From: Burkholderiales bacterium
GTDB lineage: Bacteria; Pseudomonadota; Gammaproteobacteria; Burkholderiales; Eutrophovitaceae
Assembly: GCA_035560005.1 (NCBI GenBank)
Contig: DATMAN010000077.1
Location: 1 to 59,752, forward strand
Length of the DNA: 59,752 bases
Direction of reading: 5' to 3'
This document shows, piece after piece, positions 39,287 through 49,710 of this stretch. Each line of letters starts with the position of its first letter. Within the stretch, counting starts at the first letter, position 1. The notes under the pieces are model-generated. The model made no database searches and was not told the DNA's origin. It was given only the letters and a program-made list of their open reading frames with translations. The position numbers and the translations under genes are program-made.

Positions 39287-41373
39287 TCAGGCCGCGAGCT
39301 TGGAGATGTCCGCCACGCGGTTCATGAGCTGTTCGAGCTGGGCGAGCAGGGCCAGGCGGTTGTCGCGAATCAGCGGTTCGTCGGTCATGACCATCACTTC
39401 GTCGAAGAAGGTGTCCACTTCGCCGCGCACGCCGGCGAGCAGCCTGAGCGCCTCGGCGTAATCCTCGTTCTGCACCAGAGACTCGACCTTGGGCAGCAGC
39501 CGCGAAACGGCGCCGAACAGATTCTTCTCGGCGTCTTCCTGCAGCAGCGCGACGTCCAGCGTGGCGCGCGCGCCCGGCGCCTTCTTCAGGATGTTGCGAA
39601 TCCGCTTGTTGGCCGCGGCCAGGCTTTCGGCTTCCGGCAGCTTGCGGAAGCTGCGCACGGCTTCGAGCCGCGGGAGGACCAGGTCGATGCGCGTGGGCGA
39701 CTGGCTGATCACCGCTTCGATCTCGTCGGGGGCGAAGCCGCGTTCCCGCAGATAGCCGCGCAGGCGATCGAGCATGAAGGCATGCACGTCCGCCGCGACG
39801 CTGTCGGCCAGGACTTCGCGCGGATAGTAGCTGCGCGCGACCTGCAGCAGGTGCAGCAGGTCGAGCGCAAGCTGTTTCTCGGCCAGGATGCGCAGCACGC
39901 CCAGCGCCTGGCGGCGCAGTCCGAAGGGATCCTTTTCCCCGGTGGGGACTTGTCCGATGCCGAAGAAACCCACCAGCGTGTCGAGCTTGTCGGCCAGCGC
40001 CACGGCGGCACCCACGTTATCCTCGGGCAGGGCGTCGTTGGCGAAACGCGGCCGGTAATGCTGTTCGATCGCGTCGGCCACCAGCCGGGGTTCTCCGTCG
40101 TGCAGCGCGTAGTGGCGGCCCATGATGCCTTGCAGCTCGGGGAACTCGCCCACCATGCCGCTCGCCAGATCGGCCTTGCACAGCCAGGCGGCACGTTCCG
40201 CCGCCGCGACGTCGGTGCGCAACTGCTGCGCGATGTGACCGGCCAGCTTGCGGATCCGCTGCACCCGTTCGAGCTGGCTGCCGAGCCTGTTGTGGAACAC
40301 CACCTCCGCCAGCCGCGCCACTCTGGCTTCCAGCCGCTGCTTGCGATCCTGCTCGAAGAAGAACCGCGCATCGGCGAGCCGCGGCCGGACCACCCGTTGA
40401 TTGCCTTCGATGATGTGGCTCGGATCCGCAACCTCCATGTTGCTCACCACCAGGAAGCGCTCGGTGAGTTTTCCGCGGGCATCGAACAGGGGGAAGTACC
40501 TCTGATTGGTGCGCATGGTGAGGATCAGGCATTCCTGCGGCACCGAAAGGAACTCCCGCTCGAAACCGGCGGCATAGACCACGGGCCACTCCACCAGCGC
40601 GGTCACCTCGTCGAGCAGATCCTCGTAGTCGCCCAGCGAAGCGCCGAGCGAGGCGGCCTTCGCTTTGAGTTGCGCGTCGACCGTCGCGCGCCGCTCGTCG
40701 AAGCCGGCGATGACCTTGCCCTCGCCGAGCAGGCGCGCTTCGTATTCGTCGGCATGGCGCAGCGCGATGTCTCTCGCTCCGAGGAAGCGATGGCCGTGCG
40801 TGGTCGACCCGGCGTTCAGGCCGAGCGCCGTGACGGCGACCACGCGGGCTCCGTGCAACGCGACCAGGCCGTGGGCCGGCCGCACGAACCTCACCGTGGT
40901 CAGGCCGTCGGGCTGATAACTCATCAGCTTCGGGATCGGCAGCCGCTCGATCGTCTCGTCGAGCGCCGCCTGCAGCCCGGCTTGCAGCGACTGCCCGCTG
41001 GCCACCCGCGAGAGGTACAGCATCTCGATCTTGCCGTCGGCTACCTTGCGCACCGCGCCTGCGGCCGACGGGTCCAGGCCGAGCGCCGAGAGCTTCCTGA
41101 GCAGCGCCGCGGTGGGTTTGCCTGCGGCGTCGAGCCCCACGCCGGCCGGAAGCAGCTTTTCCTCGAATGGCTTGTCCGGCGAACGGCTGCGCACCTGCGT
41201 GATCTTCGCGGCGAGCCTTCGCGGGGTGGCGAACCAGGCGAGACGGCTGCGCGATTCGAGGAATTCGCGCTGCGCAAGCGCCTCGCGCAGCGTTCCGCCG
41301 AAGGCCTCGCCCAGCCGCCGCAGGGCCTTCGGCGGCAGCTCTTCGGTGAACAGTTCGACGAGCAGGGTCGCGC

Positions 41374-41377
<4 letters not shown>
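39287..41377 (-). CDS. glyS: Glycine-tRNA ligase subunit beta
   Basis: Beta subunit of the heterotetrameric bacterial glycyl-tRNA synthetase, which binds the tRNA. 696 residues, close to the E. coli length. N-terminal [15 protein letters not shown] and the HD-domain-like region further on are typical. It overlaps glyQ by four bases. Confidence 0.97.
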
Positions 41378-42342
<965 letters not shown>

Positions 42343-42441
42343 CCGGGAAAAACGCCGAAGAATCAGGGCTTGCGAGAGCCCCGCATTCTACCGGGTTTTG
42401 CTGCTGGCGCGCTCGACCGAAGTCACGCCCGACAGCGGAAT

Positions 42442-42576
42442 AGCGAAACGCGAACACACGACCCGTCCAGCCGCCAAAGCGGCGTTACTGGAAAAGTCTT
42501 GTTTTCTCTTCGCGTCTTCGTGTTTCGCTCTGTCTTCTTGCCTTTCTGGGTGTCTTGGTGCCTGGGTGGTTCACGT
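42442..42576. repeat. Palindromic intergenic repeat, GAAACACGAAGAC type
   Basis: AGCGAAACGCGAACACACGA (42442-42461) is inverted, with three mismatches, against 42511-42529 (CGCGTCTTCGTGTTTCGCT). Right of that lies CTTGGTGCCTGGGTGGTTCA. A small hairpin GCCGC-CAAA-GCGGC sits between the arms. It belongs to the same broad class as the nested element at 16275-16346. It separates the rhodanese gene from glyQ. Confidence 0.65.
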
Positions 42577-42578
42577 GA

Positions 42579-43589
42579 TCAGGGCTTCTTTTCCCGGGAG
42601 GCCTTGAGCTGCTCGAGTTCGGCCTCCAGCTCTTCCACGCGCGCCTGCAGCGCATTGAGCTGGTTGGTGACGCGCGCCACGTTGAAATAGGTGACGTTCT
42701 CCGCCGGCGCGTCGAAAGCGTTGCCGTAGCCCAGCCAGGAAGCGTCGTACACCCGCACGTTGCGGAAGCCGAGGTCTGCGAGGATCGTGGCGGTTTGCGC
42801 GGCGCGAACCCCGCTCTGGCAATAGACGATGGTCTCCTTTTCGGGATCCAGCGCGCCGTAGAGCCGGACCAGCTCCTGCCGCGGTTTGAGGCTCATCCCG
42901 TCCTTGGTGGTGACCAGCCGGCGCGCCAGCTTGCGCGGGGTATCCGGATCGACCCAGTTGAACTCGTAGGGGATGTTGCGCGCCCCGGGCACGTGCCCGC
43001 CGCGCAGCGCGCGAATGTCTTCGCCCTTGTACTCGCGCGGGCTGCGCACGTCGATGATCTGCACGTTCGGATCCCCCAGCTTCGCCAGCAGCTCGCGCGT
43101 GGACACCAGCAGCGCGGGATTGATCTTGGCCTTGAAGGCGACCGGCGGCAGCCGGACCGCGTCCGTGGACAACGCCTTGCCGGCGGCTTTCCAGTCGTCG
43201 ATGCCGCCGTGATACACGTGCGCATTTTCGGCGCCCAGCCAGCGCAGGGTGACATGGGCGAAATACGGACCGGTGTGCGCCTTGGCACCGTAGAGGACGA
43301 TCTCGCGCGCCGGATCGATGCCCGCTTCGCCCAGAAGGCGCTCGATCTCTTCCAGCGCGATGTAGTCCTCGGTGGCGGGCTCGCGCAGCACCGCCTGCAC
43401 GTCGTCGATGTTCACCGCGCCGGGAAGATGGCCGCGGCGATATTCGTCCTGACTGCGCACGTCCCACAGGATGGCGCCGCGGTCGAGCGCCGCGGCGACG
43501 AAATCGGTGTCGACCAGGGCGGGGCCGGCGGCGCTGCCCGGTCCGGGAATCAGCAGCAATGCAAAGAACAGTCCGATCAGTCGTGTCAT
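42579..43589 (-). CDS. Secreted tandem-rhodanese sulfurtransferase with coiled-coil tail
   Basis: A 336-residue protein with a signal peptide (LIGLFFALLLIPGPG), so it probably acts in the periplasm. The first rhodanese domain (about 25-135) has Gly101 where the catalytic Cys should be (VLYGAKAH). The second (about 160-290) has an intact active loop with Cys257 (VYCQSGVRAAQ). Residues about 305-333 form a coiled coil. The inactive-plus-active arrangement is that of thiosulfate sulfurtransferases. The sulfur donor and partner are unknown, and no sulfur-oxidation genes are adjacent. Confidence 0.88.
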   Translation of the reverse strand: MTRLIGLFFALLLIPGPGSAAGPALVDTDFVAAALDRGAILWDVRSQDEYRRGHLPGAVNIDDVQAVLREPATEDYIALEEIERLLGEAGIDPAREIVLYGAKAHTGPYFAHVTLRWLGAENAHVYHGGIDDWKAAGKALSTDAVRLPPVAFKAKINPALLVSTRELLAKLGDPNVQIIDVRSPREYKGEDIRALRGGHVPGARNIPYEFNWVDPDTPRKLARRLVTTKDGMSLKPRQELVRLYGALDPEKETIVYCQSGVRAAQTATILADLGFRNVRVYDASWLGYGNAFDAPAENVTYFNVARVTNQLNALQARVEELEAELEQLKASREKKP

Positions 43590-43656
43590 GAAGCGTCCTC
43601 CTTGCGCACCGCTCGTGGAGCCTATCGCCTGCGCGCCGCCTTTGGTCTGATCTGGA

Positions 43657-45216
43657 TCAAACCGCCTTGCGCCGCCAGCGCAGCGCCGCGGCGGCCAAGG
43701 CCAGCGCGCCGGCCGGCAGCAGCGCGAGCGCGTTGCCCCAGCGCACGTAGGGGGTGGCTCCGGTGTAGCCGCGCACTTCGCCTTCGAGCACCGCCACCTC
43801 GAATTCCGGTGCGGCCTTCACGATCCGGCCGCGAGGGTCGATGATCGCGGTGACTCCGGTGTTGGTCGCCCGCACCATGAAGCGCCCCGTTTCCGCGGAA
43901 CGCATCTGCGCGATCTGCAGGTGCTGCTTCGAGCCCAGCGAACGGCCCCACCAGGCATCGTTGGTGAAGTTGGCGAGCAGCGTGGCCTGCGGCAACTGGC
44001 GGATGATCTCTTCTCCGAACACGTCTTCGTAGCAGATGTTCGCCGCCACCTTTTGCCCGCCCACTGCCAGCGGCGCCTGATCCGGCGAGCCGCGCGAGAA
44101 GTCCGACATCGGGATCTGCAGCAGGTTCATGAACCAGCCGAACAGCCCGGTGAGCGGGAAATAATCGCCGAACGGCACCAGATGCACCTTGCGGTAGGTC
44201 TGCGCGGGCGAGATTCCGACGCTGATCACGCTGTTGTAGTAGCGGCCGGGGCCGGCATACTCGGCGATGCCCGTGAGCAGGTCCCCGCCCTGGCCGCGCG
44301 CGTGGGCCGCGAGCCGCTCGAGATAGCCCGGCGGCAGATCGACGTTGAACATCGGCAGCGCCGTTTCCGGCAGCAGGATGAGTCTGGCGCGCGAGGCGAG
44401 CGCGAGTTCGCGATAAAGATCCAGGGTCTGGCGCGCGCGATCGGGGCGCCACTTCAGTTCCTGCGGCACGTTGCCCTGCACCAGGGCGACCGACGTGGGT
44501 TCGCCCTGCGGCCGGGTCCAGGCGCGCGTCTGCAGCGCCAGCCCGGCGGCGAGCACGGCCACGCCCAACCAGATTGCGCGCTCGGTCAGAATCGCCCGCG
44601 GCCATTCCCTGAGCGGCAGATGCTGCTCCCGGACGCAATGAACCGCGAGGGCGGTGATGCCGGCCAGCAGCGCCGTGGCGAGCGATACGCCGTATCCGCC
44701 GAGCAGCGGCGCATAACCAGCCAGCGGACTGAGCGGAACTTGCGAATAACCGATCGCGAGCCAGGGAAATCCGGTAAGGATCCATCCCCGCAGCCACTCG
44801 GCGAGCGTCCAGGTCGCCGGCAGCAGCAGGAGCAGCGCGGGCGCCGCCGGGAGCCGGCTCCAGCGCAGGCACGCCGCGGCAGCCGCGGGGTAGAGCGCGA
44901 GATACGCACAGAACGCGGCCGTGCATCCTGCGGCCACGAGCGCGGGCATGCCCCCGAAATCGTGCAGGCTTACATAGACCCAGCTGACTCCGGCGCCGAA
45001 CAACCCGAGGCCGAAGCTCAGTCCCAGAAGCCCGGCCGTGCGCGGCCGCGGCGCTTGCAGCCAGAGCAGCGCCGCCGCGGCCAGCGCCAGCACCGGAACC
45101 GGATAGAGGTGGAAGGGCGCGTAGCCCAGAACCGATAGCGCCCCGAGCAGGAACGAGGCGACTGCCGGCTTGAGGGTCGCCGCTCTGCCCGCCGGGGAGC
45201 TCGAGCCGGCAGTCAC
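43657..45216 (-). CDS. lnt: Apolipoprotein N-acyltransferase
   Basis: Adds the third acyl chain to lipoproteins in the inner membrane. Six to eight N-terminal helices are followed by a nitrilase-like domain with the catalytic triad Glu (LLPETALP), Lys (YRKVHLVPFG) and Cys (ICYEDVFGEE). The start is uncertain: a GTG at 45214-45216 gives 519 residues beginning shortly before the first helix. A TTG at 45261 adds 15 residues that are translated repeat. No good Shine-Dalgarno sequence precedes either. corC lies upstream, as in the usual ybeY-corC-lnt order. Confidence 0.93.
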   Translation of the reverse strand: MTAGSSSPAGRAATLKPAVASFLLGALSVLGYAPFHLYPVPVLALAAAALLWLQAPRPRTAGLLGLSFGLGLFGAGVSWVYVSLHDFGGMPALVAAGCTAAFCAYLALYPAAAAACLRWSRLPAAPALLLLLPATWTLAEWLRGWILTGFPWLAIGYSQVPLSPLAGYAPLLGGYGVSLATALLAGITALAVHCVREQHLPLREWPRAILTERAIWLGVAVLAAGLALQTRAWTRPQGEPTSVALVQGNVPQELKWRPDRARQTLDLYRELALASRARLILLPETALPMFNVDLPPGYLERLAAHARGQGGDLLTGIAEYAGPGRYYNSVISVGISPAQTYRKVHLVPFGDYFPLTGLFGWFMNLLQIPMSDFSRGSPDQAPLAVGGQKVAANICYEDVFGEEIIRQLPQATLLANFTNDAWWGRSLGSKQHLQIAQMRSAETGRFMVRATNTGVTAIIDPRGRIVKAAPEFEVAVLEGEVRGYTGATPYVRWGNALALLPAGALALAAAALRWRRKAV

Positions 45217-45357
45217 GGAGGACACGGAGGAAAGGAAAAGGTGAAACGCTCTCGCGTGCAAGAACCCGGCACCGGCGCCTGTTTCAGCACACTGAGCCTC
45301 TGTGGATTCCCATATCGCCTTTTCCCGCTCCCGGGTTTCCTGCGTCTCCTCGGTTGT
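45212..45357. repeat. Degenerate palindromic repeat between corC and lnt
   Basis: GTCACGGAGGACACGGAGGA (45212-45231) is loosely inverted against GGTTTCCTGCGTCTCCTCGG near 45334-45353. It overlaps the presumed lnt start and fills the corC-lnt gap, so it lies inside an operon. Confidence 0.6.
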
Positions 45358-45383
45358 TCAAAACGCAGGATCTACGCGTCGCT

Positions 45384-46208
45384 TCATTCCTTGACCTTCT
45401 CGATCAGGAGCGAATGCAGACGCCGGCTGTCGGCGCGCAGCACCTTGACGCTGAGGTTGCCGATGCGGAACTGCTCGCCGCGCTTGGGCAGCCGTCCCAG
45501 GTGGGCGAGCACCAGCCCGCCGACGGTGTCGAAATCCTCGTCGCTGAACTCGGTGCCGAACGCGGCATTGAAGTCCGCGATCTCGGTCTGGGCCTTGACG
45601 CGGTACTGTCCCTGGCGGTCGCGGATGATGTTGGCTTCGGTCTCGTCGAAATCGTATTCGTCCTCGATGTCGCCGACGATCTGCTCCAGCACGTCTTCGA
45701 TCGTGACCAGCCCGGCGACGCCTCCATACTCGTCCACGACGATCGCGATGTGGTTGCGGTTGCTGCGAAAGTCCTTCAGCAGCACGTTCAGGCGCTTGGA
45801 CTCCGGAATGAACACCGCTGGACGCAGCATCTCGCGCAGGTCGAAATCCTTGTCGGTGTAATAGCGCAGCAGATCCTTGGCGAGCAGGATGCCGATCACG
45901 TCGTCCTTGTTCTCGTCGATGACCGGGAAGCGGGAGTGCGCGGTTTCGATTGCCTGCGCGATGATCTTCTCGATCGGCTCGTTCACGTCGATCACGTCCA
46001 TCTGCGCGCGTGGAACCATGATGTCGCGCGCCTGCATCTCCGAAACCTGCATCACGCCTTCGATCATGGCCAGCGCGTCGGCATCCAGAAGGTTGCGCTC
46101 GTAGGAGCGCTGCAACAGCTCGACGAGCTGCTCGCGGTCCTCGGGTTCGCGCATCAGCAACGCGCCCAGTCGTTCCAGCCACGAAGGTTTACCGTGAGGT
46201 TCGTCCAT
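45384..46208 (-). CDS. corC: CorC/HlyC family CBS-domain protein
   Basis: A 274-residue cytosolic protein: acidic N-terminal region, CBS pair (about 65-180, with MVPRAQMDVIDVNEPIEKI and DEYGGVAGLVTIEDVLEQIVGD) and the C-terminal CorC_HlyC domain. It lacks the membrane domain of larger relatives. Reported roles concern Mg2+/Co2+ efflux or resistance; the mechanism of the short form is unclear. It starts 98 bp after ybeY. The upstream gap contains a perfect 14-bp palindrome TTCGATCGATCGAA (46248-46261). Confidence 0.92.
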   Translation of the reverse strand: MDEPHGKPSWLERLGALLMREPEDREQLVELLQRSYERNLLDADALAMIEGVMQVSEMQARDIMVPRAQMDVIDVNEPIEKIIAQAIETAHSRFPVIDENKDDVIGILLAKDLLRYYTDKDFDLREMLRPAVFIPESKRLNVLLKDFRSNRNHIAIVVDEYGGVAGLVTIEDVLEQIVGDIEDEYDFDETEANIIRDRQGQYRVKAQTEIADFNAAFGTEFSDEDFDTVGGLVLAHLGRLPKRGEQFRIGNLSVKVLRADSRRLHSLLIEKVKE

Positions 46209-46306
46209 GTCTGTCCGGTGGACGGTCGGTGAGGGGCTCCGGAAAGGTTCGATCGATCGAAGAACCGGGAGATCGGGTGGAAAGCGGGCTCGCAGGTAAC
46301 CGGGTG

Positions 46307-46810
46307 TTACCTCGTCCCCCGATTGCCCGATCGCCGAGTCGCCCCGCCGCTGAGGTTCGCCGACTGCCGTTGACCACCGTAGGGATCAGCATACCCCAGC
46401 TTGCCGAGGATTTCCGTCTCGATGCCTTCCATCAGTTCCGCATCCAGCGCCCGCTCGTGATCGAAGCCCTGCAGGTGAAGAACGCCGTGGACCACGAGGT
46501 GCGCAAGATGCGCGTCCAGGCTCTTGCGCTGCTGCGCGGCTTCGCGCGCCGCGACGGGAATGCAGATCGCGATGTCGCCGGTGAGCGGAGTCGTGTCCGG
46601 ATAGGCGAATGTGAGCACGTTGGTGGCGTAGTCACGGTCGCGGTACCGGCGATTGAGCGCCCGGCCCTCCGGCTCGTCGAGCAGCCGCAGCGTCACGCGC
46701 AGGTCTTCCAGTGCTGCGGCGCCGGCCCACTTCCGGAACTGCCGCTCGTCCGGCAGACCCGCGCCGCCGCACGCGTACTGCACCACGAGATTCATTTTGG
46801 GGCGCGCCAT
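46307..46810 (-). CDS. ybeY: Endoribonuclease/rRNA maturation factor YbeY
   Basis: Zinc-dependent RNase involved in 16S rRNA 3' maturation and ribosome quality control. The H-x3-H-x5-H motif is in HGVLHLQGFDH near 107-117. Length is 167 residues from the ATG at 46808-46810; an ATG five codons in (46795) is also plausible. It follows phoH by 13 bp. A hairpin AGGTAAC/GTTACCT (46294-46312) overlaps its stop codon. Confidence 0.93.
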   Translation of the reverse strand: MARPKMNLVVQYACGGAGLPDERQFRKWAGAAALEDLRVTLRLLDEPEGRALNRRYRDRDYATNVLTFAYPDTTPLTGDIAICIPVAAREAAQQRKSLDAHLAHLVVHGVLHLQGFDHERALDAELMEGIETEILGKLGYADPYGGQRQSANLSGGATRRSGNRGTR

Positions 46811-46823
46811 CGTCCGGCGCCGG

Positions 46824-47780
46824 TCAGTCGCCGCCGCGGGACTGGTGTTGCTCGTAGGCGTGCACGATGCGCTGCACTAGCGGATGCCGCACCACGTCCT
46901 CTCCGAGGAACTGAGTGAACGCGATGCCGCGCACCTCGGCGAGCACGGTGCGCGCCTCGATCAGGCCGCTCTTCTGTCCCTTCGGCAGATCGATCTGCGT
47001 CACGTCGCCGGTCACCACCGCGCGGCTGCCGAAGCCGATCCGGGTGAGAAACATCTTCATCTGTTCGGGCGTGGTGTTCTGCGCCTCGTCCAGGATGATG
47101 AACGAATGGTTCAGCGTGCGCCCGCGCATGTACGCGAGCGGCGCGATTTCGATCGCGCCGCGCTCGAACAGCTTGCCGACCTTCTCGAACCCCATGAGAT
47201 CGTAGAGCGCGTCGTACAGCGGTCGCAGATAGGGATCGACCTTCTGGGCGAGGTCGCCGGGCAGGAAGCCGAGTCGCTCTCCCGCTTCCACCGCCGGGCG
47301 CACCAGCACGATGCGCTTGACGGCATCGCGCTCGAACGCGTCCACCGCGCAGGCCACCGCGAGATAGGTCTTCCCGGTGCCCGCCGGGCCGATTCCGAAC
47401 GTCACGTCATAGGCCTGAATCTGCTGAATGTACTGAACCTGACGCGGCGTGCGCCCGTGCAGGTCGCGCCGGCGCGTGTGCAAAACGGGAGCGTCCTGCG
47501 GCGCTGCTTCCAGGCTGCTGCCGCGCGCCACCTCGATCAGGCCGAGCTGGATGTCTTCGAGGCTCAGGTGTTGTGTGGCCTGATGGTAGAAGCGGTTGAG
47601 CGCCTCGGCCGCGAGCCGGGTCTGCTCGGCACCGCCGCCCACCGTGAAGTTCGCGCCGCGGCGGGAGATCGACACGTCGAACGCGCTTTCGATCTGCTTG
47701 AGGTTTTCGTCGAGCGCGCCGCAGAGGTTCGCCAGGCGCTCGTTGTCGACCGGAAGGAAGGAAATCTCGACGGGTTTCAA
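46824..47780 (-). CDS. PhoH-like ATPase
   Basis: A 318-residue PhoH/YbeZ-type P-loop protein that works with YbeY in RNA metabolism. It starts at a TTG (47778-47780) that overlaps the miaB stop as TTGA; this start gives the expected [10 protein letters not shown]-terminus. Walker A is [11 protein letters not shown] near 121-131 and Walker [10 protein letters not shown] near 208-216. A long open frame upstream belongs to a shadow frame of miaB. Confidence 0.93.
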   Translation of the reverse strand: MKPVEISFLPVDNERLANLCGALDENLKQIESAFDVSISRRGANFTVGGGAEQTRLAAEALNRFYHQATQHLSLEDIQLGLIEVARGSSLEAAPQDAPVLHTRRRDLHGRTPRQVQYIQQIQAYDVTFGIGPAGTGKTYLAVACAVDAFERDAVKRIVLVRPAVEAGERLGFLPGDLAQKVDPYLRPLYDALYDLMGFEKVGKLFERGAIEIAPLAYMRGRTLNHSFIILDEAQNTTPEQMKMFLTRIGFGSRAVVTGDVTQIDLPKGQKSGLIEARTVLAEVRGIAFTQFLGEDVVRHPLVQRIVHAYEQHQSRGGD

Positions 47781-49114
47781 CTGACCGTTTCGCGAACCAC
47801 GACCTCGCCGCGCAGGCTGTGGGGCAAGGCTTCGACAATGCGCACGTCGACCATGCGGCCGATCAGCCGCGAGGCGCCCGGGAAATTCACCACCCGGTTG
47901 TTCTCCGTGCGTCCGGCGAGTTCGCCGGGATTCTTCCTGGACGGTCCTTCGACCAGAATCCGCTGCACGCTGCCGACCATCGCCCGGCTGATGGCCTGTG
48001 CGTGAGCTTCCAGGCGCGCTTGCAGCCGCGCCAGACGCGACTGCTTGACCGGCAGGGGAATCTGATCGGGCGCTGCGGCGGCCGGCGTTCCGGGACGCGG
48101 GCTGTACATGAAGCTGAAGCTCGTGTCGAAGCCGATGTCGTCCACCAGCTTCAGCGTCTGTTCGAAGTCGGCCTCGGTTTCGCCCGGAAAGCCGACGATG
48201 AAGTCCGAGGCGATCGAAATCCCGGGGCGGGCGGCGCGCAGGCGGCGCACGATCGACTTGTATTCGATGGCGGTATAGCCGCGCTTCATCGCTGCGAGCA
48301 CGCGGTCCGAGCCCGACTGCACCGGCAGGTGTACGTGGCCGGCGAGCTGCGCAATCGTGGCGTGAGCGTCGATCAACCGCGCGGTGAATTCCTTCGGATG
48401 AGAAGTGGTGTAACGGATGCGTTCGATGCCCGGAACTTCGGCCAGGTACTCCAGCAGCAGCGCGAAATCGGCGGGTTCGCCGTCCGGCATCGCCCCGCGG
48501 TAGGCGTTCACGTTCTGCCCGAGCAGGGTGACTTCCTTGACCCCCCGGTCCGCAAGATCGGCCACCTCGGTGAGCACGTCCTCGAAGGGACGCGACACCT
48601 CCTCGCCGCGCGTGTAAGGCACCACGCAGAAGCTGCAGTACTTGCTGCAACCTTCCATGACGGACACGAACGCGGTCGGACCTTCCACGCGCGGTGGCGG
48701 CAGGTGGTCGAACTTCTCGATCTCCGGAAACGAGATGTCGACCTGGGGCCGGCCGGTTTCGCGCCGCTGCCGGATCAACTGCGGCAGGCGATGCAGGGTC
48801 TGCGGGCCGAACACCACGTCGACGTAAGGCGCGCGTTCCACGATCGCCGCGCCTTCCTGGCTCGCCACGCAGCCGCCCACGCCGATGACCAGATCGGGCT
48901 TGCGCCGCTTGAGCGCGCGCACGCGCCCCAGGTCGCTGAACACCTTTTCCTGCGCCTTTTCGCGCACCGAGCAGGTATTGAACAGGATCACGTCCGCCTG
49001 CTCGGGGTCTTCCGTCCTGACGTATTCCTCGGTGCAGCCGAGCACGTCGGCCATTCTGGCCGAGTCGTACTCGTTCATCTGACAGCCGAAGGTGCGGATG
49101 TAGAGCTTCTTCAC
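47777..49114 (-). CDS. miaB: tRNA-2-methylthio-N6-dimethylallyladenosine synthase MiaB
   Basis: Radical-SAM methylthiotransferase that modifies A37 of tRNAs. 445 residues from the GTG at 49112-49114, which overlaps the upstream stop as GTGA. UPF0004-domain cysteines Cys11, Cys48 and Cys82 bind the auxiliary cluster; Cys156, Cys160 and Cys163 (CSKYCSFC) bind the radical-SAM cluster. A C-terminal TRAM domain ends the protein. It heads miaB-phoH-ybeY-corC-lnt. Confidence 0.97.
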   Translation of the reverse strand: MKKLYIRTFGCQMNEYDSARMADVLGCTEEYVRTEDPEQADVILFNTCSVREKAQEKVFSDLGRVRALKRRKPDLVIGVGGCVASQEGAAIVERAPYVDVVFGPQTLHRLPQLIRQRRETGRPQVDISFPEIEKFDHLPPPRVEGPTAFVSVMEGCSKYCSFCVVPYTRGEEVSRPFEDVLTEVADLADRGVKEVTLLGQNVNAYRGAMPDGEPADFALLLEYLAEVPGIERIRYTTSHPKEFTARLIDAHATIAQLAGHVHLPVQSGSDRVLAAMKRGYTAIEYKSIVRRLRAARPGISIASDFIVGFPGETEADFEQTLKLVDDIGFDTSFSFMYSPRPGTPAAAAPDQIPLPVKQSRLARLQARLEAHAQAISRAMVGSVQRILVEGPSRKNPGELAGRTENNRVVNFPGASRLIGRMVDVRIVEALPHSLRGEVVVRETVS

Positions 49115-49518
49115 GTGTTCGCGCCGGCGCCCGGCTTCGACCGCCGGTACTTCGCCGCCTCGGCCGGCGTCAGCAGCCAGATGGCGGCGAGTTCGCCGTT
49201 GGCGTCGAGCAGGTACATGACTTGCAGCTTTTGGGTCTGCACCGCGGCCGGCATGACGATCATGTTGTGCTCGTTGTAGATCTTGCCCCCCACCGCCAGC
49301 CTGCGGACCTGCTTGTCGATGGTGTAGTAGGGATAGCGGTGCGCGCTGATCTCCCCGCGCTGGGCCTTGGCCGGGAAGTTGCGATCGGCGCCCGCTTCCA
49401 GCGCGGTCAGAACGGCCGCCGCGAGCAAGGCGCTCGCCCACGCCAGGATCCGGCTTGCACGGTGCGTGCGCCGGAACTGCCCGAGGGGGCGGACGTCAAA
49501 CCTTGCGCAGCCAGACAC
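49111..49518 (-). CDS. Hypothetical exported protein upstream of miaB
   Basis: A 135-residue protein starting at a GTG (49516-49518) only 10 bases after the tRNA gene. A basic N-terminus plus hydrophobic segment ([16 protein letters not shown] near 22-37) suggests a signal peptide or anchor. The rest contains [21 protein letters not shown] and [19 protein letters not shown], which looks like a small beta-rich domain. I do not recognise a family. Its stop overlaps the miaB start by four bases, which supports real translation. Confidence 0.7.
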   Translation of the reverse strand: MSGCARFDVRPLGQFRRTHRASRILAWASALLAAAVLTALEAGADRNFPAKAQRGEISAHRYPYYTIDKQVRRLAVGGKIYNEHNMIVMPAAVQTQKLQVMYLLDANGELAAIWLLTPAEAAKYRRSKPGAGANT

Positions 49519-49528
49519 GATAGGGAAC

Positions 49529-49604
49529 TGGTGGCGAATCAGGGATTTGAACCCCGGACCAACGGATTATGATTCCGCTGCTCTAACCGCTGAGCTAATT
49601 CGCC
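49529..49604 (-). tRNA. tRNA with CAU anticodon (probably elongator tRNA-Met)
   Basis: A 76-nt cloverleaf with encoded CCA. The 7-bp acceptor stem is GGCGAAT/ATTCGCC, the D arm GCTC..GAGC, the anticodon stem GCGGA/TCCGT with loop ATCATAA (anticodon CAT), and the T loop TTCAAAT. It is not initiator-like: the acceptor begins with a proper pair. It could be tRNA-Ile2, whose C34 becomes lysidine. The acceptor lacks the C4-G69 and C5-G68 pairs favoured by TilS in E. coli, so Met is preferred but not certain. Confidence 0.93.
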
Positions 49605-49710
49605 ACATGCCGTTTTCGACAGGGAGGCGAAGGTTACCGATGCCGGGGTTCCCTTGTCAAGGCAAAATGCTCGCGGAAACAGCAGCTTCGATCACTCTTC
49701 GCCCGCTCGG

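Noticed and set aside
46248..46261. Perfect 14-bp palindrome TTCGATCGATCGAA upstream of corC
   Set aside because: Striking, but GATC/CGATCG-rich palindromes are frequent by chance in such genomes and no operator type or paired site was recognised.
49654..49710. Longer N-terminus for the UbiH-family protein
   Set aside because: The added 19 residues have no family similarity; the FAD motif begins right at the ATG at 49711.
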